From JAAZHD01 sp012510895 (GTDB lineage Bacteria; Bacillota; Clostridia; Caldicoprobacterales; DTU083): a stretch of DNA of 64,000 nt. The notes beneath the pieces were generated by a model. It was not told where the DNA came from. It ran no database searches and was given only the letters and a program-made list of their open reading frames with translations. Positions 53,928 through 63,959 of the stretch are shown here, piece by piece (position 1 is the first letter of the stretch; every line of letters begins with the position of its first letter). Position numbers and translations under genes: made by a program. The stretch covers positions 40,936-104,935 of the forward strand of contig JBMNJC010000023.1 of NCBI GenBank assembly GCA_050951465.1, in the 5' to 3' direction.

Positions 53928-55214
53928 TTACGCCCAACCCCGCAGTCTGACTGCCTCTGCTACCCGTTTGATAGCTATTGTATAAGCAGCATCCCGCATA
54001 TACAGTTCTTTTTCTGTTGCAAGACTAAATACCCCATGGAATGCTTTTACCATTGTATGTTCTAATTTATTAAGGACTTCTTCTATATCCCAGAAATAAT
54101 TCATATTGCATTGTACCTGTTCGAAATAACTGCATGTTACTCCGCCTGCATTGCATAAGAAGTCAGGAAGCAGGCTTATTCCACGTTCTTGAATTAAAGG
54201 ATCACAATCCGGAGTGGTTGGACCGTTTGCTGCTTCACAAATTATTTTTACTTTGGAAGATATATTCTGAAACACAGCAGGAGTAATTTGGTTTTCAAGT
54301 GCAGCAGGTATTAAAATATCTACCTCTTGTTTTATCCAATCATCTCCAGGTAAAAGACTATATCCCAGATCCAAGGCCTTTTCCTTGTCTATGCTGCCGA
54401 AGGAATCTTTTATCCTGGCTAATTCCTCAATATCGCAACCTGTTTCTTTTTTGAATGTATAGGCCTTGCCTTCCGATGAATTCCAACAGGAAACCGCAAT
54501 AACCCTGCCGCCTAATCTCGTGTACATACGGGCAGCATATTCTGCAACATTGCCAAAACCCTGTATGCTGGCTGTTGTGGATGATATGGGTATTCCTTTT
54601 TCTCGCAGAAACTCTCTTAATACGTAAATAACACCATAACCGGTAGCTTCTTTACGGCCTAAAGAACCACCCATACCTACAGGTTTTCCTGTGATCACTC
54701 CAGGATAACTGCCGCCTACGATTGTTTCATATTCGTCAAGCATCCACAGCATATGCTGAGAATTTGTCATTACATCAGGCGCAGGAACATCAATATTAGG
54801 CCCTAGTTGATTGTGTATCTGGCGAACGTAGCCTCTGCACAACCTTTCCTGTTCAGAAAGAGAGAGATTCCGAGGATCGCAGATTACACCACCTTTTCCT
54901 CCGCCAAGCGGAATATCTACTACTGCACATTTCCATGTCATCCACATAGACAAAGCCCTTACAGTATCTGCTGTTTCATGAGGGTGAAAACGTATACCGC
55001 CTTTGCTTGGTCCCCGCGCATCATTGTGCTTGATACGAAAGGCTTTGAAAACTTTAGTTGAACCATCATCCATTTTTACAGGAATAGTAAAATGTATTTC
55101 TTTCATTGGATAACGAAGCAACTCCCGAATGCCGCTATCCAATTCTAAACTTGCAGCTACCTTGTCAAACTGCTCCTGGGCAATTTTGAAAGGATTATAA
55201 GTCGTAACTGACAT
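53928..55214 (-). CDS. Glu/Leu/Phe/Val dehydrogenase (glutamate dehydrogenase type)
   Basis: NAD(P)-dependent amino acid dehydrogenase interconverting glutamate and 2-oxoglutarate plus ammonia. Substrate-binding RIKHNDARGPSKGGIRFHP with the conserved lysine, the catalytic-lysine motif PLGGGKGGVICDP, and DVPAPDVMTN are present. The Rossmann motif is ASIQGFGNVAEYAARM. 428 residues matches the hexameric class. Cofactor preference and whether glutamate is the only substrate cannot be settled by reading. A single gene with no terminator recognised. Confidence 0.92.
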   Translation of the reverse strand: MSVTTYNPFKIAQEQFDKVAASLELDSGIRELLRYPMKEIHFTIPVKMDDGSTKVFKAFRIKHNDARGPSKGGIRFHPHETADTVRALSMWMTWKCAVVDIPLGGGKGGVICDPRNLSLSEQERLCRGYVRQIHNQLGPNIDVPAPDVMTNSQHMLWMLDEYETIVGGSYPGVITGKPVGMGGSLGRKEATGYGVIYVLREFLREKGIPISSTTASIQGFGNVAEYAARMYTRLGGRVIAVSCWNSSEGKAYTFKKETGCDIEELARIKDSFGSIDKEKALDLGYSLLPGDDWIKQEVDILIPAALENQITPAVFQNISSKVKIICEAANGPTTPDCDPLIQERGISLLPDFLCNAGGVTCSYFEQVQCNMNYFWDIEEVLNKLEHTMVKAFHGVFSLATEKELYMRDAAYTIAIKRVAEAVRLRGWA

Positions 55215-55564
55215 AAATAGCCCCCTTACTCACCAGAAACTTATAAAGTTGATATGCGTTCCTGAATATTAATATGAAAGATTATAACCTTCCAGTTTCA
55301 TAAAGTCAATAAAATGTACATAAGTTCTCAATTTTTTGTCAGATTCATAATATTACCATACTTCTGAAATTTATCCAAAAGCAATTTATATTTATATTTG
55401 TAACAGAAACTTTTTTATAAAATATACGTCTCTTATATATGATATAATAAGTATCATAATTTAAAACCTGTGCTTCATGTCGAATCTCAAACAACTTTAT
55501 CTTTAACTAAATCAAAAAACTTTCAGTATTGTACTAAATACTTAATAAGAAAGGAACATGTAAA
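55215..55564. other. 350-bp intergenic region with a candidate control site
   Basis: No gene is seen between the divergent gdh and ABC ATPase genes. TATGATA (55438-55444) and TATCATA (55452-55458) form an inverted repeat around TATAAT (55443-55448), about 115 bp before the ATPase start. This could be an operator covering a promoter, but no good -35 box is spaced for it. Confidence 0.3.
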
Positions 55565-56488
55565 TTGGAATTATTGAGAGTTAATAACCTGACAAAAATT
55601 ATTAAGAAAAAGAAAATCTTAGACAAGATATCTTTACATGTGAACTCCGGAGAGATTGTCGGATTTCTCGGGCCAAATGGTGCCGGAAAGACCACTACCA
55701 TAAAACTGATAATGGGTTTGTTCCGCATTACTGAAGGGGAAATCAGCATTTGCGGCCATGACGTTGCCTCTGATTTTGAAAATGCTATGAAACATGTAGG
55801 CGGCATTGTGGAAAATCCGGATCTCTATAAGAGAATGACCGGAAGAGAAAACCTTGAGTATTTTGCCTCTATGCATGAGGGTGTTACAAAAGAAAGTATT
55901 GACGGGATTGTAGAACTTGTAAAAATGTCGGACCGAATTGACGATAAGGTCAAAACATATTCATTAGGCATGTGTCAGCGCATAGGTATAGCACAGGCTT
56001 TGTTGCACAATCCTAAGCTTCTGGTCCTGGATGAGCCTACTAATGGTTTAGATCCTATTGGAATCAAAGAATTAAGAGATATGCTGAAATATCTTTCAAA
56101 GGAAGTTGGGGTCGGTGTATTCATTTCAAGTCATCTTTTATCAGAGATGGAATTGATGTGTGACCGCATTTACATAATCGATAACGGCGTTATAATAGGA
56201 GAAAAGAGTATTCATCAGGAAGAAGAATCTGTTGATGATGTTATCTATCAATATACTTTTGTTACCAGTAATAATATGAAAACCCTGGAATATTTTAAAG
56301 AGCTTCAGGCAAACTGCGAAATTGCCAATGGCGGTGTCAATGTGATAATGAAGCGAGGCGAAATTCCGAATATTATTGCGAAACTTGTTCAGGAAAATAT
56401 CCTGATATACGCAGTAAACCAGAAACACAGATCCCTTGAACAAGACTTCATATCAATGACTACCGGCAGTAAAACACAGATCAGATAG
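55565..56488 (+). CDS. ABC transporter ATP-binding protein (ABC-2 type)
   Basis: ATPase subunit of an ABC-2-type exporter. Walker A GPNGAGKTT near residue 38, Q-loop region VENPDLYKRMTGRENLEYF, signature YSLGMCQRIGIAQALL, Walker B LLVLDEPTNGLDP and H-loop ISSHLLSEME are intact. The C-terminal 80 residues form an accessory domain. The start is TTG 55565 with AAAGGA 9-10 bases upstream; no ATG gives the conserved N-terminus LLRVNNLTKI. The permease follows 23 bp later. Confidence 0.93.
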   Translation: MELLRVNNLTKIIKKKKILDKISLHVNSGEIVGFLGPNGAGKTTTIKLIMGLFRITEGEISICGHDVASDFENAMKHVGGIVENPDLYKRMTGRENLEYFASMHEGVTKESIDGIVELVKMSDRIDDKVKTYSLGMCQRIGIAQALLHNPKLLVLDEPTNGLDPIGIKELRDMLKYLSKEVGVGVFISSHLLSEMELMCDRIYIIDNGVIIGEKSIHQEEESVDDVIYQYTFVTSNNMKTLEYFKELQANCEIANGGVNVIMKRGEIPNIIAKLVQENILIYAVNQKHRSLEQDFISMTTGSKTQIR

Positions 56489-56511
56489 AATAAGCTATAG
56501 GAGATGATTTT

Positions 56512-58311
56512 ATGAAAGGCTTTGTAAAGCAAATTAAGTATGAAATTAAAAATATAATAAAATCAAAATTTTTATTCATAATCAGTATTTTGCTGCTTGT
56601 AACAGCTGTTGTTTTACCCGTTTTTAACCTTATTTCAAGCAAAAAAGCACCCGACGGTATAGGGGATTACTATCCCATGCCTATAGTTGCCACAGCAAAA
56701 AGAGGAATAATAGAAAGACCGGTCTATCCTGGGATGGATAATGAAACCATAACCATAGACGGTATCACAATCGATTCAAGCAATCCTTTCTTCTGGAACT
56801 TAAGCTCCATTGTTAATGAAATGGAATATATTGAAAATGACAAGGACAGATTCGACAGCATAGAAGCATTGGATTTAACACTTTCGTTAATGGAAGCTGA
56901 GCTTCAATATTATTTAAAATTTGCCCAGGTAGTAACTGATTATACCGATTACCGGACTGAACTGGCCTGGCGAGGCATGCAAAGCGTATATGACAAATTT
57001 ATATTCGAAAATATTAGTGTGCCTGAAGAAATTCTCCTGGAAAGTTTAAACTACAGGATGGGCATGGATCCTGAAATGCTGAAAAACAAATATTTGGAAA
57101 TCAGTTCTGAAGAACAGCTGGCTGCTCTGGACAAAGCCGAGGAGGATCTGGCCGCCTTATTTAACATCCTTGAAAACAATGATTTTACTTCATATATAGA
57201 ATTGCGAATTGAACAGGAAAAGAAAACTATAGAAGATCTGAAAGAACAGATTGCCATCCAGGAAGAGGAAATAATCAAGAACCCTTCCCAGGAAGATATC
57301 ATAAACGATATGATTATGGAGCTTAAACGTCAGATCACCAACATAGAGGAAAATACAATACCTATTTTGCAACTGAGATTGGAAAGAAATATTATACCAG
57401 GAGAAAACACTTGGCAGAACCGAGCGATATCAGATATCGAAAACAACCGCCAATTTTTGTCCTATAATCAAATTGTCACCGAAGAAGAATTCAGGCAACA
57501 GCCCTGGCTCGTGCAACAGTATAAAACCTATACCAGATATGTAGAAGCTATGCAGGCTCAGATTGACGAGTATAAAAACGCTATTTTAATCGCTGAGCAA
57601 TCTATAGAAGCTGACAAGCCGGATATGAAATACGTGCCTAAAGGCTCTAGATACAGAACGGTACAGTTTCTGAATTATTCCGTATTCATTACCTTATTTG
57701 CTGTCCTGATTGGCGGCTGGCTAATCGCCAGTGAATTCCAACAGGGAACCATTCGCCTTTTGATGATACGTCCTAAATCCAGAATAAAGATTCTGATGGC
57801 TAAGTTTATTTCCGCTATAGTCATATGTGTAATAATCTATATATCCGGCAGTTTGTTGAATGCAGTAACAAACGGAATATGTTTTGGTTTTTCCGATTTT
57901 GCCTTCCCCAATTATACGATTTCAGGAGAAATTAATTTCGTCTCCTACTACCTGCCGAAAATGCTGGCCTGCATAATTCCAATTATTTTTGGCTATTCTT
58001 TCGCTTTCCTGCTGTCTGTATTAATTAAAAATGCAGCAGTCGCCATTGCCATTCCCGTCGCAGGATTCATTGGCGGAAGCATTCTTATGGCCACATTATC
58101 TTATGGAGGTGCTGCACGCTGGATTGCGTACACACCCCTGCCTTATATGCAGCTGTCTTCGATTTTTATACAGGATTCCTTAATACAATACTATATAAGA
58201 AACGGTATGCCCATCAATCTAACCTATGGTATAATGCTAATGATAGTGTTGTCTGCAATATTTGTAATCCTGTCATCTGTTTTATTTGAAAAAAGAGATA
58301 TACTGCATTGA
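56512..58311 (+). CDS. ABC-2-type permease with a large coiled-coil extracytoplasmic domain
   Basis: Membrane partner of the preceding ATPase, 599 residues. One helix near residues 17-38 (FLFIISILLLVTAVVLPVF) is followed by about 340 residues outside the membrane. This stretch includes a glutamate- and isoleucine-rich coiled coil (about residues 235-285). A C-terminal block of five helices starts near residue 385 (FLNYSVFITLFAVLIGGWL) and includes the cytoplasmic EFQQGTIRLLMIRPKSR loop typical of ABC-2 permeases. The big loop is unlike small drug-export permeases and may contact cell wall or a partner. The cargo is unknown. Confidence 0.85.
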   Translation: MKGFVKQIKYEIKNIIKSKFLFIISILLLVTAVVLPVFNLISSKKAPDGIGDYYPMPIVATAKRGIIERPVYPGMDNETITIDGITIDSSNPFFWNLSSIVNEMEYIENDKDRFDSIEALDLTLSLMEAELQYYLKFAQVVTDYTDYRTELAWRGMQSVYDKFIFENISVPEEILLESLNYRMGMDPEMLKNKYLEISSEEQLAALDKAEEDLAALFNILENNDFTSYIELRIEQEKKTIEDLKEQIAIQEEEIIKNPSQEDIINDMIMELKRQITNIEENTIPILQLRLERNIIPGENTWQNRAISDIENNRQFLSYNQIVTEEEFRQQPWLVQQYKTYTRYVEAMQAQIDEYKNAILIAEQSIEADKPDMKYVPKGSRYRTVQFLNYSVFITLFAVLIGGWLIASEFQQGTIRLLMIRPKSRIKILMAKFISAIVICVIIYISGSLLNAVTNGICFGFSDFAFPNYTISGEINFVSYYLPKMLACIIPIIFGYSFAFLLSVLIKNAAVAIAIPVAGFIGGSILMATLSYGGAARWIAYTPLPYMQLSSIFIQDSLIQYYIRNGMPINLTYGIMLMIVLSAIFVILSSVLFEKRDILH

Positions 58312-58344
58312 TATAGTAAAATATAAATATGAAGGGAAAATGCA

Positions 58345-60114
58345 ATGGATACAAATAATCCTTTTTTCGACTCCTATAAAAAGAAAATGGAAGAGCAAAA
58401 AACAGATGATCATAAGACATCATCTTCAGAAACAGACAAGCAAACCGGCCTTCGATTCGAAGAAAGAAACGGCTTTGTTAAACCTGAAAGAACAGATACC
58501 AGACTGCCTGTAAAAACACCTGCAAAAAACAGGAAAATAATAGCTTATATTGCAGGTTCCATATTGCTGGTATGTGTTATAACAGGGATTTTCCTACTGT
58601 TAAATCGAGGAATTGAAATGATTCAGCTTGTAGGATGGACAGAGAGCGATGCACAGCTCTGGGCCAGAAATAATGGTGTTATGCTGCAAATCTCCAAAGA
58701 ATATAACGACGAATATGAAGAGGGTGTTATATTCTCTCAAAATATACCCGAAGGCACCCGCATAAAAAAAGGAGATTTTGTAGCAGTAACAGTATCGTTA
58801 GGACATGATTTGTCTGTTACTCTGCCAATACCTGATTTTCTTTCCATGACAAAAGAAGAGATAGAAGCCTGGGCTGCCGAGAATTATATGACCAGAGTCC
58901 GTATAACAACGGAACACAGCGATACGATAGAAACAGGAAAAGTAATTCGTTTTGAAATCAATGATGACAGAGTGGTAAACGAAGTCAGAAGAGACAGCCC
59001 GATTTATGTAATTATTTCAAAAGGACCTGAAGAAACCAGCAAGGCCGCAGTCGAAATACCAAATTTCAAAATCATGTCCATCGCCGAAGCCTATGCTTTT
59101 GCTGATGAGAATGGCCTCGTGCTGACAATTGAAGAAGAATATGATGATTTTGCTCCTCAGGGATCGATTATTTCCCAAAGCATAAAAGCAGAGGAAAAAG
59201 TGCCGGAAGGTACTGAAATCAATTTGGTTGTGTCCAAGGGAAAAGTGATTCTTGTACCCGACTTTTCCAAGGTGTCCAAAGAAATGGCTGCCTCTGTTGC
59301 CGGAGAAAAAGGCATACTCATAACCATAAACGAAAGATACTCAGGTCAGCCGGCAGGACAGTTTATCTCTCAAAGCGTTAAACCTGATACTGTATACGAA
59401 CAAGGCACCATAGTAGAACTATATTACTCCATTGACAATCGCATTGCCATTCCTTCATTTATAGGCCGAACCCGAGATGCCATTGAAAGCTGGGCAAAAG
59501 AACTGAATCAGCAGGGGGCTTCCATTTCAATAAAGGCAACCAGTACCAGAAGCAACCAACCGCCGGGAACCATCCTTACTCAAAGCAAAGCTAATACACT
59601 TATTAAAACAAATGCTTCAATTTCTATAACTGTATCAAGCGGCAGAGTAATATATGCTCCTGATTTTGTGGCACCGGCCGGTTCCGGTTATGACCTGGCA
59701 ATGACCAGGGAAAAAGCATTGGCCATTTGTGAAGAACTGAATATAATTCCTATTTTTGTAGAGGAACATAAATCGGGCAGGCTGCCGGGAGAGATATGGT
59801 ATCAGAGCATAGCTGCAGGCAAAGAAATGAACGAAGGCTCCACCATAACGTTGAAACATGCACCTGCAAATGTACAGTTAACTGTGCCGGATTTTACTAA
59901 AATGACACAGGAAGAGATTCTGGCGAAGAATTACCATAGAAGCTTTGATATACGATTTACTGAAGGCCCGGAGTATAAAGAAGGTTATGAGGGAAAAGTA
60001 TACGAGCAGTCTTTGAAGGCCGGAACCAAAACAGCCTCAGGCAGTGTTATTACGCTGACCTTAGGGCCCAAGCAGATAAGTTCTGACCCAGGCAACGATC
60101 TCGGAGAATCCTAA
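58345..60114 (+). CDS. Membrane-anchored protein with about seven PASTA-type repeats, no kinase
   Basis: 589 residues. About 63 polar cytoplasmic residues, one membrane helix (IIAYIAGSILLVCVITGIFLL), then an extracytoplasmic array of about seven repeats of roughly 65-75 residues. Each reads like a PASTA domain: (V/I)P(D/N)F, an S/T-x-E-E/A-A helix, then (G/E)-x-I-x-x-Q-S and a final strand ending (T/V)VSKG. Examples are VPDFSKVSKEMA, IPSFIGRTRDAI and VPDFTKMTQEEI. PASTA repeats normally bind peptidoglycan fragments on PrkC-type kinases or PBPs, but neither kinase nor transpeptidase domain is present. It follows the ABC permease by 33 bp, probably one operon, and is followed by a terminator. 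Confidence 0.85.
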   Translation: MDTNNPFFDSYKKKMEEQKTDDHKTSSSETDKQTGLRFEERNGFVKPERTDTRLPVKTPAKNRKIIAYIAGSILLVCVITGIFLLLNRGIEMIQLVGWTESDAQLWARNNGVMLQISKEYNDEYEEGVIFSQNIPEGTRIKKGDFVAVTVSLGHDLSVTLPIPDFLSMTKEEIEAWAAENYMTRVRITTEHSDTIETGKVIRFEINDDRVVNEVRRDSPIYVIISKGPEETSKAAVEIPNFKIMSIAEAYAFADENGLVLTIEEEYDDFAPQGSIISQSIKAEEKVPEGTEINLVVSKGKVILVPDFSKVSKEMAASVAGEKGILITINERYSGQPAGQFISQSVKPDTVYEQGTIVELYYSIDNRIAIPSFIGRTRDAIESWAKELNQQGASISIKATSTRSNQPPGTILTQSKANTLIKTNASISITVSSGRVIYAPDFVAPAGSGYDLAMTREKALAICEELNIIPIFVEEHKSGRLPGEIWYQSIAAGKEMNEGSTITLKHAPANVQLTVPDFTKMTQEEILAKNYHRSFDIRFTEGPEYKEGYEGKVYEQSLKAGTKTASGSVITLTLGPKQISSDPGNDLGES

Positions 60115-60146
60115 TACAACATAAATAATTACGAATCCTATATTAT

Positions 60147-60183
60147 AAAAGATCGCCTTAAAGCAAAGGCGATCTTTTGTTTA
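60147..60183 (+). terminator. Terminator after the PASTA-repeat gene
   Basis: AAAAGATCGCC, short loop, GGCGATCTTTT followed by GTTT, 33 bp after the stop codon. It could also serve the convergent hydrolase gene, as the stem is flanked by A-run and T-run. Confidence 0.85.
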
Positions 60184-60224
60184 TAAAATAATAGTTTTTT
60201 TCTTATTGATATTATTGATAGTTC

Positions 60225-61016
60225 CTATTGTTCTTTGCGGACACCATTTTTAAGTATTCCAATGCCTTCTATTTCAATTTCAACAATATCTCCGTCACGC
60301 AAAAACAGTTGCGGATCTCTGGCAAAGCCGACACCCTCAGGAGTTCCGGTCAGTATAACAGTGCCAGGAAGCAGGGTCATATTTTTTGAGCAATAGCTTA
60401 CAAGATATTCTACAGAAAAAATCATGTCAGAAGTGTTGGAATCCTGAACGATATTTCCGTTTATCCTGGTTTTAATGGGTCTGGTGCCTGGATCCACTTC
60501 CGTCTCTATCCATGGTCCCAGGGGACAAAAAGTATCAAAAGATTTACCCCTTGCCCACTGGACATCATATCTGTGTTGACAGTCTCTGGCGCTTACATCA
60601 TTTGCGCATGTATAGCCTAAAACATAGTCAAAAACTTCATGAGGCTCTACATTTCTGGCTTTTTTGCCTATTACTACAGCCAGCTCTGCCTCATAATCCA
60701 CTTCAGAAGGCGCCATTTTCGGCAGTATAATATTCTGATCCGGACCTATCAGACTGGTGGTGGCCTTTAGAAAGATTGCCGGTTTTTCTGGAACTTTCCT
60801 TGATCCATGTTCTAAAACATGCTTTTTATAATTAAGTCCTATTGCTATAATATTAGGCGGGTCAACCGGGGGTAACAATTCGGTTTCAGATATAAGGAAG
60901 GATTCATCTGTTATTTGATATGTATTGAAAATATCCCCCTTTATCCTTCTTATTCGTTCTCCTTCGACAACTCCATAAAAAATCTCACTCTTAAGTTTCA
61001 CCCTTGCAATTTTCAC
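60225..61016 (-). CDS. Fumarylacetoacetate hydrolase-family protein
   Basis: Metal-dependent hydrolase or decarboxylase acting on beta-diketo or oxaloacetate-like acids. Conserved FAH-domain segments are AIGLNYKKHVLEHG, PEKPAIFLKATTSLIGP, VDYEAELAVVIGKKARNV with metal-binding glutamates, GYTCANDVSARDCQ, and ARGKSFDTFCPLGPWI. The ending VILTGTPEGVGFARDP is also typical. 263 residues matches the YcgM-like subfamily. Exact substrate cannot be inferred; oxaloacetate tautomerase/decarboxylase or ketopantoate-type roles occur in the family. Confidence 0.88.
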   Translation of the reverse strand: MKIARVKLKSEIFYGVVEGERIRRIKGDIFNTYQITDESFLISETELLPPVDPPNIIAIGLNYKKHVLEHGSRKVPEKPAIFLKATTSLIGPDQNIILPKMAPSEVDYEAELAVVIGKKARNVEPHEVFDYVLGYTCANDVSARDCQHRYDVQWARGKSFDTFCPLGPWIETEVDPGTRPIKTRINGNIVQDSNTSDMIFSVEYLVSYCSKNMTLLPGTVILTGTPEGVGFARDPQLFLRDGDIVEIEIEGIGILKNGVRKEQ

Positions 61017-61063
61017 ACAATCTCTCCCCTTTTTCTATGTATGCTATTATTATAGTACAATCT

Positions 61064-63115
61064 TCAAAGATGTTCTATAAGCTCAGTTACTGTTGTTACC
61101 GGTAATTTGCAGGAAAAGTTCTGACAAATATAGGCAGCAGGCCTGCCATCTATCATCTTTTTATCCTTAATCAAGGGATTCAATTGCTCCAATTCTTCAT
61201 TTTCTTCATCTGTAGAATTAAAAATGACTATTGTAAATGGACTATAGTGCCTATTTACTTCATCTATCATCTTATTTACCGTTTCGTCACTCCTTGGTCC
61301 TGCTATGATTATTTCCTGTGAAGGGCTTCCAAGATACATAGCACCGGAAAGAAAATGAATATGCCCCATATACTGATTGCTAATTATGTTCCCAAAAGTT
61401 TCCAGTATGGAGCCCGCCCGTTTAACATAGCTCTCTTGACCAAGAAGACGAGCCAGCCTTATCAGGTTAATGATCGTCTGGGAGTTGGCAGAAGGAACAG
61501 CACCATCATAGATTTCCTTAGGCCTTAAAATCAACTGTTCTCCATCCTTGCCGTATAAGAATAATCCTCCATTTTCATCATCCCAGAAGTATTCTATCAG
61601 CCCATCATTCAACTCAACGGCTTTCCTTAAATACTCAACCTTATATGTAGTTTCATAAAGTTCAATGCAAGCCCAGATCATAAAGGCATAGTCATTTGCA
61701 TATCCTGGAATCCCGGCTTCGCCGTTTCGGTATCTTGCAAGCAGCCTCCCATCCTCTCTCTGGAGGTTTTTTATTATAAATTCATATGCCTTTTCAGCTG
61801 CCTTAGTATATTCTTCATTCCTCAGAATTCTTCCTCCTATAGCTAAAGCAGCAATCATAAGCCCGTTCCATGAAGTAAGAATTTTGTCATCTTTATGAGG
61901 GTGCACCCTTTTTTCTCTTGCGTCAAGCAACATGCTTCTGAGAGACTCCATCCCGGAAGCCTGCTCTAATTCATCCTGGTCTGCGTTTATGAGATTTGGA
62001 ATGCTCTTCCCTTCAAAATTACCTGCTTCAGTTATATCGTAGAGCATACAGAATTTCTTCCCCTCTGTCTCTCCAAGCACATTCTTAACCTCATCAGGCG
62101 TCCATACGTAAAACTTGCCTTCCACTCCTTCAGAGTCTGCATCCTCAGCGGAATAAAACCCACCCCGGTCTGAAGTCATGTCCCGTAATATGTATGTAAA
62201 GATTTCTTCTGCCACTTTTCGCATCAGAGGCGTTTGTGTGGCCTGATAACACTCCAGATATGCAATAGCCAGCAATGCATTGTCATAGAGCATTTTTTCA
62301 AAATGAGGAACCAGCCATTTTTCATCCATAGAATACCTGGAAAAACCAAAGCCAATATGATCATATATTCCGCCGCGATACATATGTTCCAATGTCTCTG
62401 TAACCATATCCAGCGCAGCTTCCGATTTAGATTGCTTCCAGTAACGCAGAAGAAAAAGCAGATTATGGGGCGCCGGAAATTTAGGTACAGCTCCGAATCC
62501 GCCAAACTGCCGATCAAAATTATGCTTAAGATAGGTAAAACCATCACCTATGACTTCCATGCTGAAGCATGAGTCGTTTCCTTCCTCCTGTCCTAAAATG
62601 CTTTCCTTAAGAGCGGAAAAAATCTGTTCGCTGGATCTCTCAAGCTTCTCCCGTTTCTCAGACCACAAGATGCTTATCTGATTAAGCAGTTTGCGAAAAC
62701 CGACCATCCCGAATTTCGTCTCTTTAGGGAAATATGTGCCGGCATAAAAAGGCTTCCTTTCAGGTGTCATGAACACAGAAAGAGGCCATCCCCCCTGCCC
62801 TGTCAGAGCCTGACATGCAGTCATATATATATGATCTATATCCGGTCTTTCTTCTCTATCGACCTTGATGCTGATGAAATGCTTATTCAGTATATCTGCT
62901 ATCTCCTTGTCCTCAAAGGATTCTCTCTCCATCACGTGGCACCAGTGACAGGTGGAATAGCCTATGGATAGGAAGATTGGCTTGTCCTCCGCTTTTGCTT
63001 TTTCAAAGGCTTCATCGCACCATGGGTACCAGTCTACCGGGTTATATGCGTGTTGTAATAGATATGGAGACTTTTCATGGATCAATCTATTTTGAGGTTT
63101 ATCTGTCATCTTCAT
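61064..63115 (-). CDS. YyaL/SPATA20-like thioredoxin-domain protein (DUF255)
   Basis: 683-residue protein. N-terminal thioredoxin-like DUF255 domain with IGYSTCHWCHVMERESFED (C-x-x-C motif), VDREERPDIDHIYMTA and GGWPLSVFMTPERKPFYAGTYFP. The rest is an alpha/alpha-toroid resembling N-acylglucosamine epimerases and glycosidases (GGFGAVPKFPAPHNLLFLLRYW, GGFYSAEDADSEGVEGKFYVWT, GLMIAALAIGGRIL). The function is not established in bacteria. There is no signal peptide, so it is cytoplasmic. Single gene, with no clear partner. Confidence 0.92.
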   Translation of the reverse strand: MKMTDKPQNRLIHEKSPYLLQHAYNPVDWYPWCDEAFEKAKAEDKPIFLSIGYSTCHWCHVMERESFEDKEIADILNKHFISIKVDREERPDIDHIYMTACQALTGQGGWPLSVFMTPERKPFYAGTYFPKETKFGMVGFRKLLNQISILWSEKREKLERSSEQIFSALKESILGQEEGNDSCFSMEVIGDGFTYLKHNFDRQFGGFGAVPKFPAPHNLLFLLRYWKQSKSEAALDMVTETLEHMYRGGIYDHIGFGFSRYSMDEKWLVPHFEKMLYDNALLAIAYLECYQATQTPLMRKVAEEIFTYILRDMTSDRGGFYSAEDADSEGVEGKFYVWTPDEVKNVLGETEGKKFCMLYDITEAGNFEGKSIPNLINADQDELEQASGMESLRSMLLDAREKRVHPHKDDKILTSWNGLMIAALAIGGRILRNEEYTKAAEKAYEFIIKNLQREDGRLLARYRNGEAGIPGYANDYAFMIWACIELYETTYKVEYLRKAVELNDGLIEYFWDDENGGLFLYGKDGEQLILRPKEIYDGAVPSANSQTIINLIRLARLLGQESYVKRAGSILETFGNIISNQYMGHIHFLSGAMYLGSPSQEIIIAGPRSDETVNKMIDEVNRHYSPFTIVIFNSTDEENEELEQLNPLIKDKKMIDGRPAAYICQNFSCKLPVTTVTELIEHL

Positions 63116-63428
63116 TAAACTCTATCCCTTCATAATACATTTCTAGTATTATACCCTCAAAAACTTACTTTTTATCCAGATATCCAACTCCCAAGATATA
63201 TAATACTAAAAACGACCATAAACTCCTTAACACCCGCTTACGACCATAATTTTATATTACACGCATTTAATACAAATAAAAAGGAAACTGCAAAGCCCAA
63301 TTTTATTGCTTTATAGTGTAAAAGAACAAGTAGTAATATATTTTTTAAATCTCTGATAGAATTACACTAAGGTTTACCAAGCTCCTGTTACTATATTATT
63401 AGAAGCAGAAAACAAAGGTAGTGAGAAA
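63116..63428. other. 313-bp intergenic region
   Basis: AT-rich, no gene or hairpin terminator recognised. TTTACC, a 16-17 base spacer and TATATT near 63370-63400 could be a weak promoter for the sigma-like gene. Confidence 0.3.
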
Positions 63429-63959
63429 ATGGAGAAACAGACCTTATTCGCAAAGATTACAGATGAGTATTCAGCAAAAATCTTAAACTGGGCAATTAAA
63501 AAGACTGGTATCCGTCAGGACGGTGAAGATTTAGCACAGGAAGTCATATTGCAGGTTTTGTCCTGGGAGCTTTCACTTGGTGGTTCGGGAATGATGCCTG
63601 CAAATCCTGATACTAACAAGGTTAATGAAAGTCTGATAAAGCAAAGTATCTGCTTGCTTTGCTATAAGGATGGCAAGACCCTTGATGAACTTGCAGAATT
63701 GACTGGCATTCCTAAACCATATTTGGAATTTGACCTTGAATGGCTCGTCAGGCGTGAATTCCTATCCCTTAATGGCAAAAAGTATAATACTACATTCCCA
63801 ATTGTGTCCCAAAAGCATTTTCAAAAGAGAGGAGCCCTATATCAAAACACACGCAGGGATTATATTGATAGAATAATTGAATACCTATGGAGTAATGAGA
63901 AAAAAATTAGATCACCCAATTTTTATGGTTCAGATTTTCCAACAGAAAAACTCATGTAG
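63429..63959 (+). pseudogene. Decayed RNA polymerase sigma-factor-like gene
   Basis: The N-terminus FAKITDEYSAKILNWAIKKTG...GEDLAQEVILQVLS matches sigma-70 region 2 of an ECF-type factor. It then passes abruptly to SLIKQSICLLCYKDGKTLDELAELTGIPKPYLEFDLEWLVRREF. That resembles the winged-helix C-terminal extension found after region 4 in some clostridial ECF sigma factors. Region 4 itself is missing, suggesting an internal deletion. Translation stops at TAG 63957-63959 right after FPTEKLM, but the same frame continues open (SIIMMFTSYVSRN) to the window end. This fits a TGG-to-TAG change. The alternative is a short genuine protein of unknown role. Confidence 0.5.

Noticed and set aside
55438..55458. 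GntR-type operator upstream of the ABC-2 transporter
   Set aside because: The 7-bp inverted repeat is short and AT-rich, no regulator gene is adjacent, and no matching -35 box exists; kept only as a note on the intergenic region.
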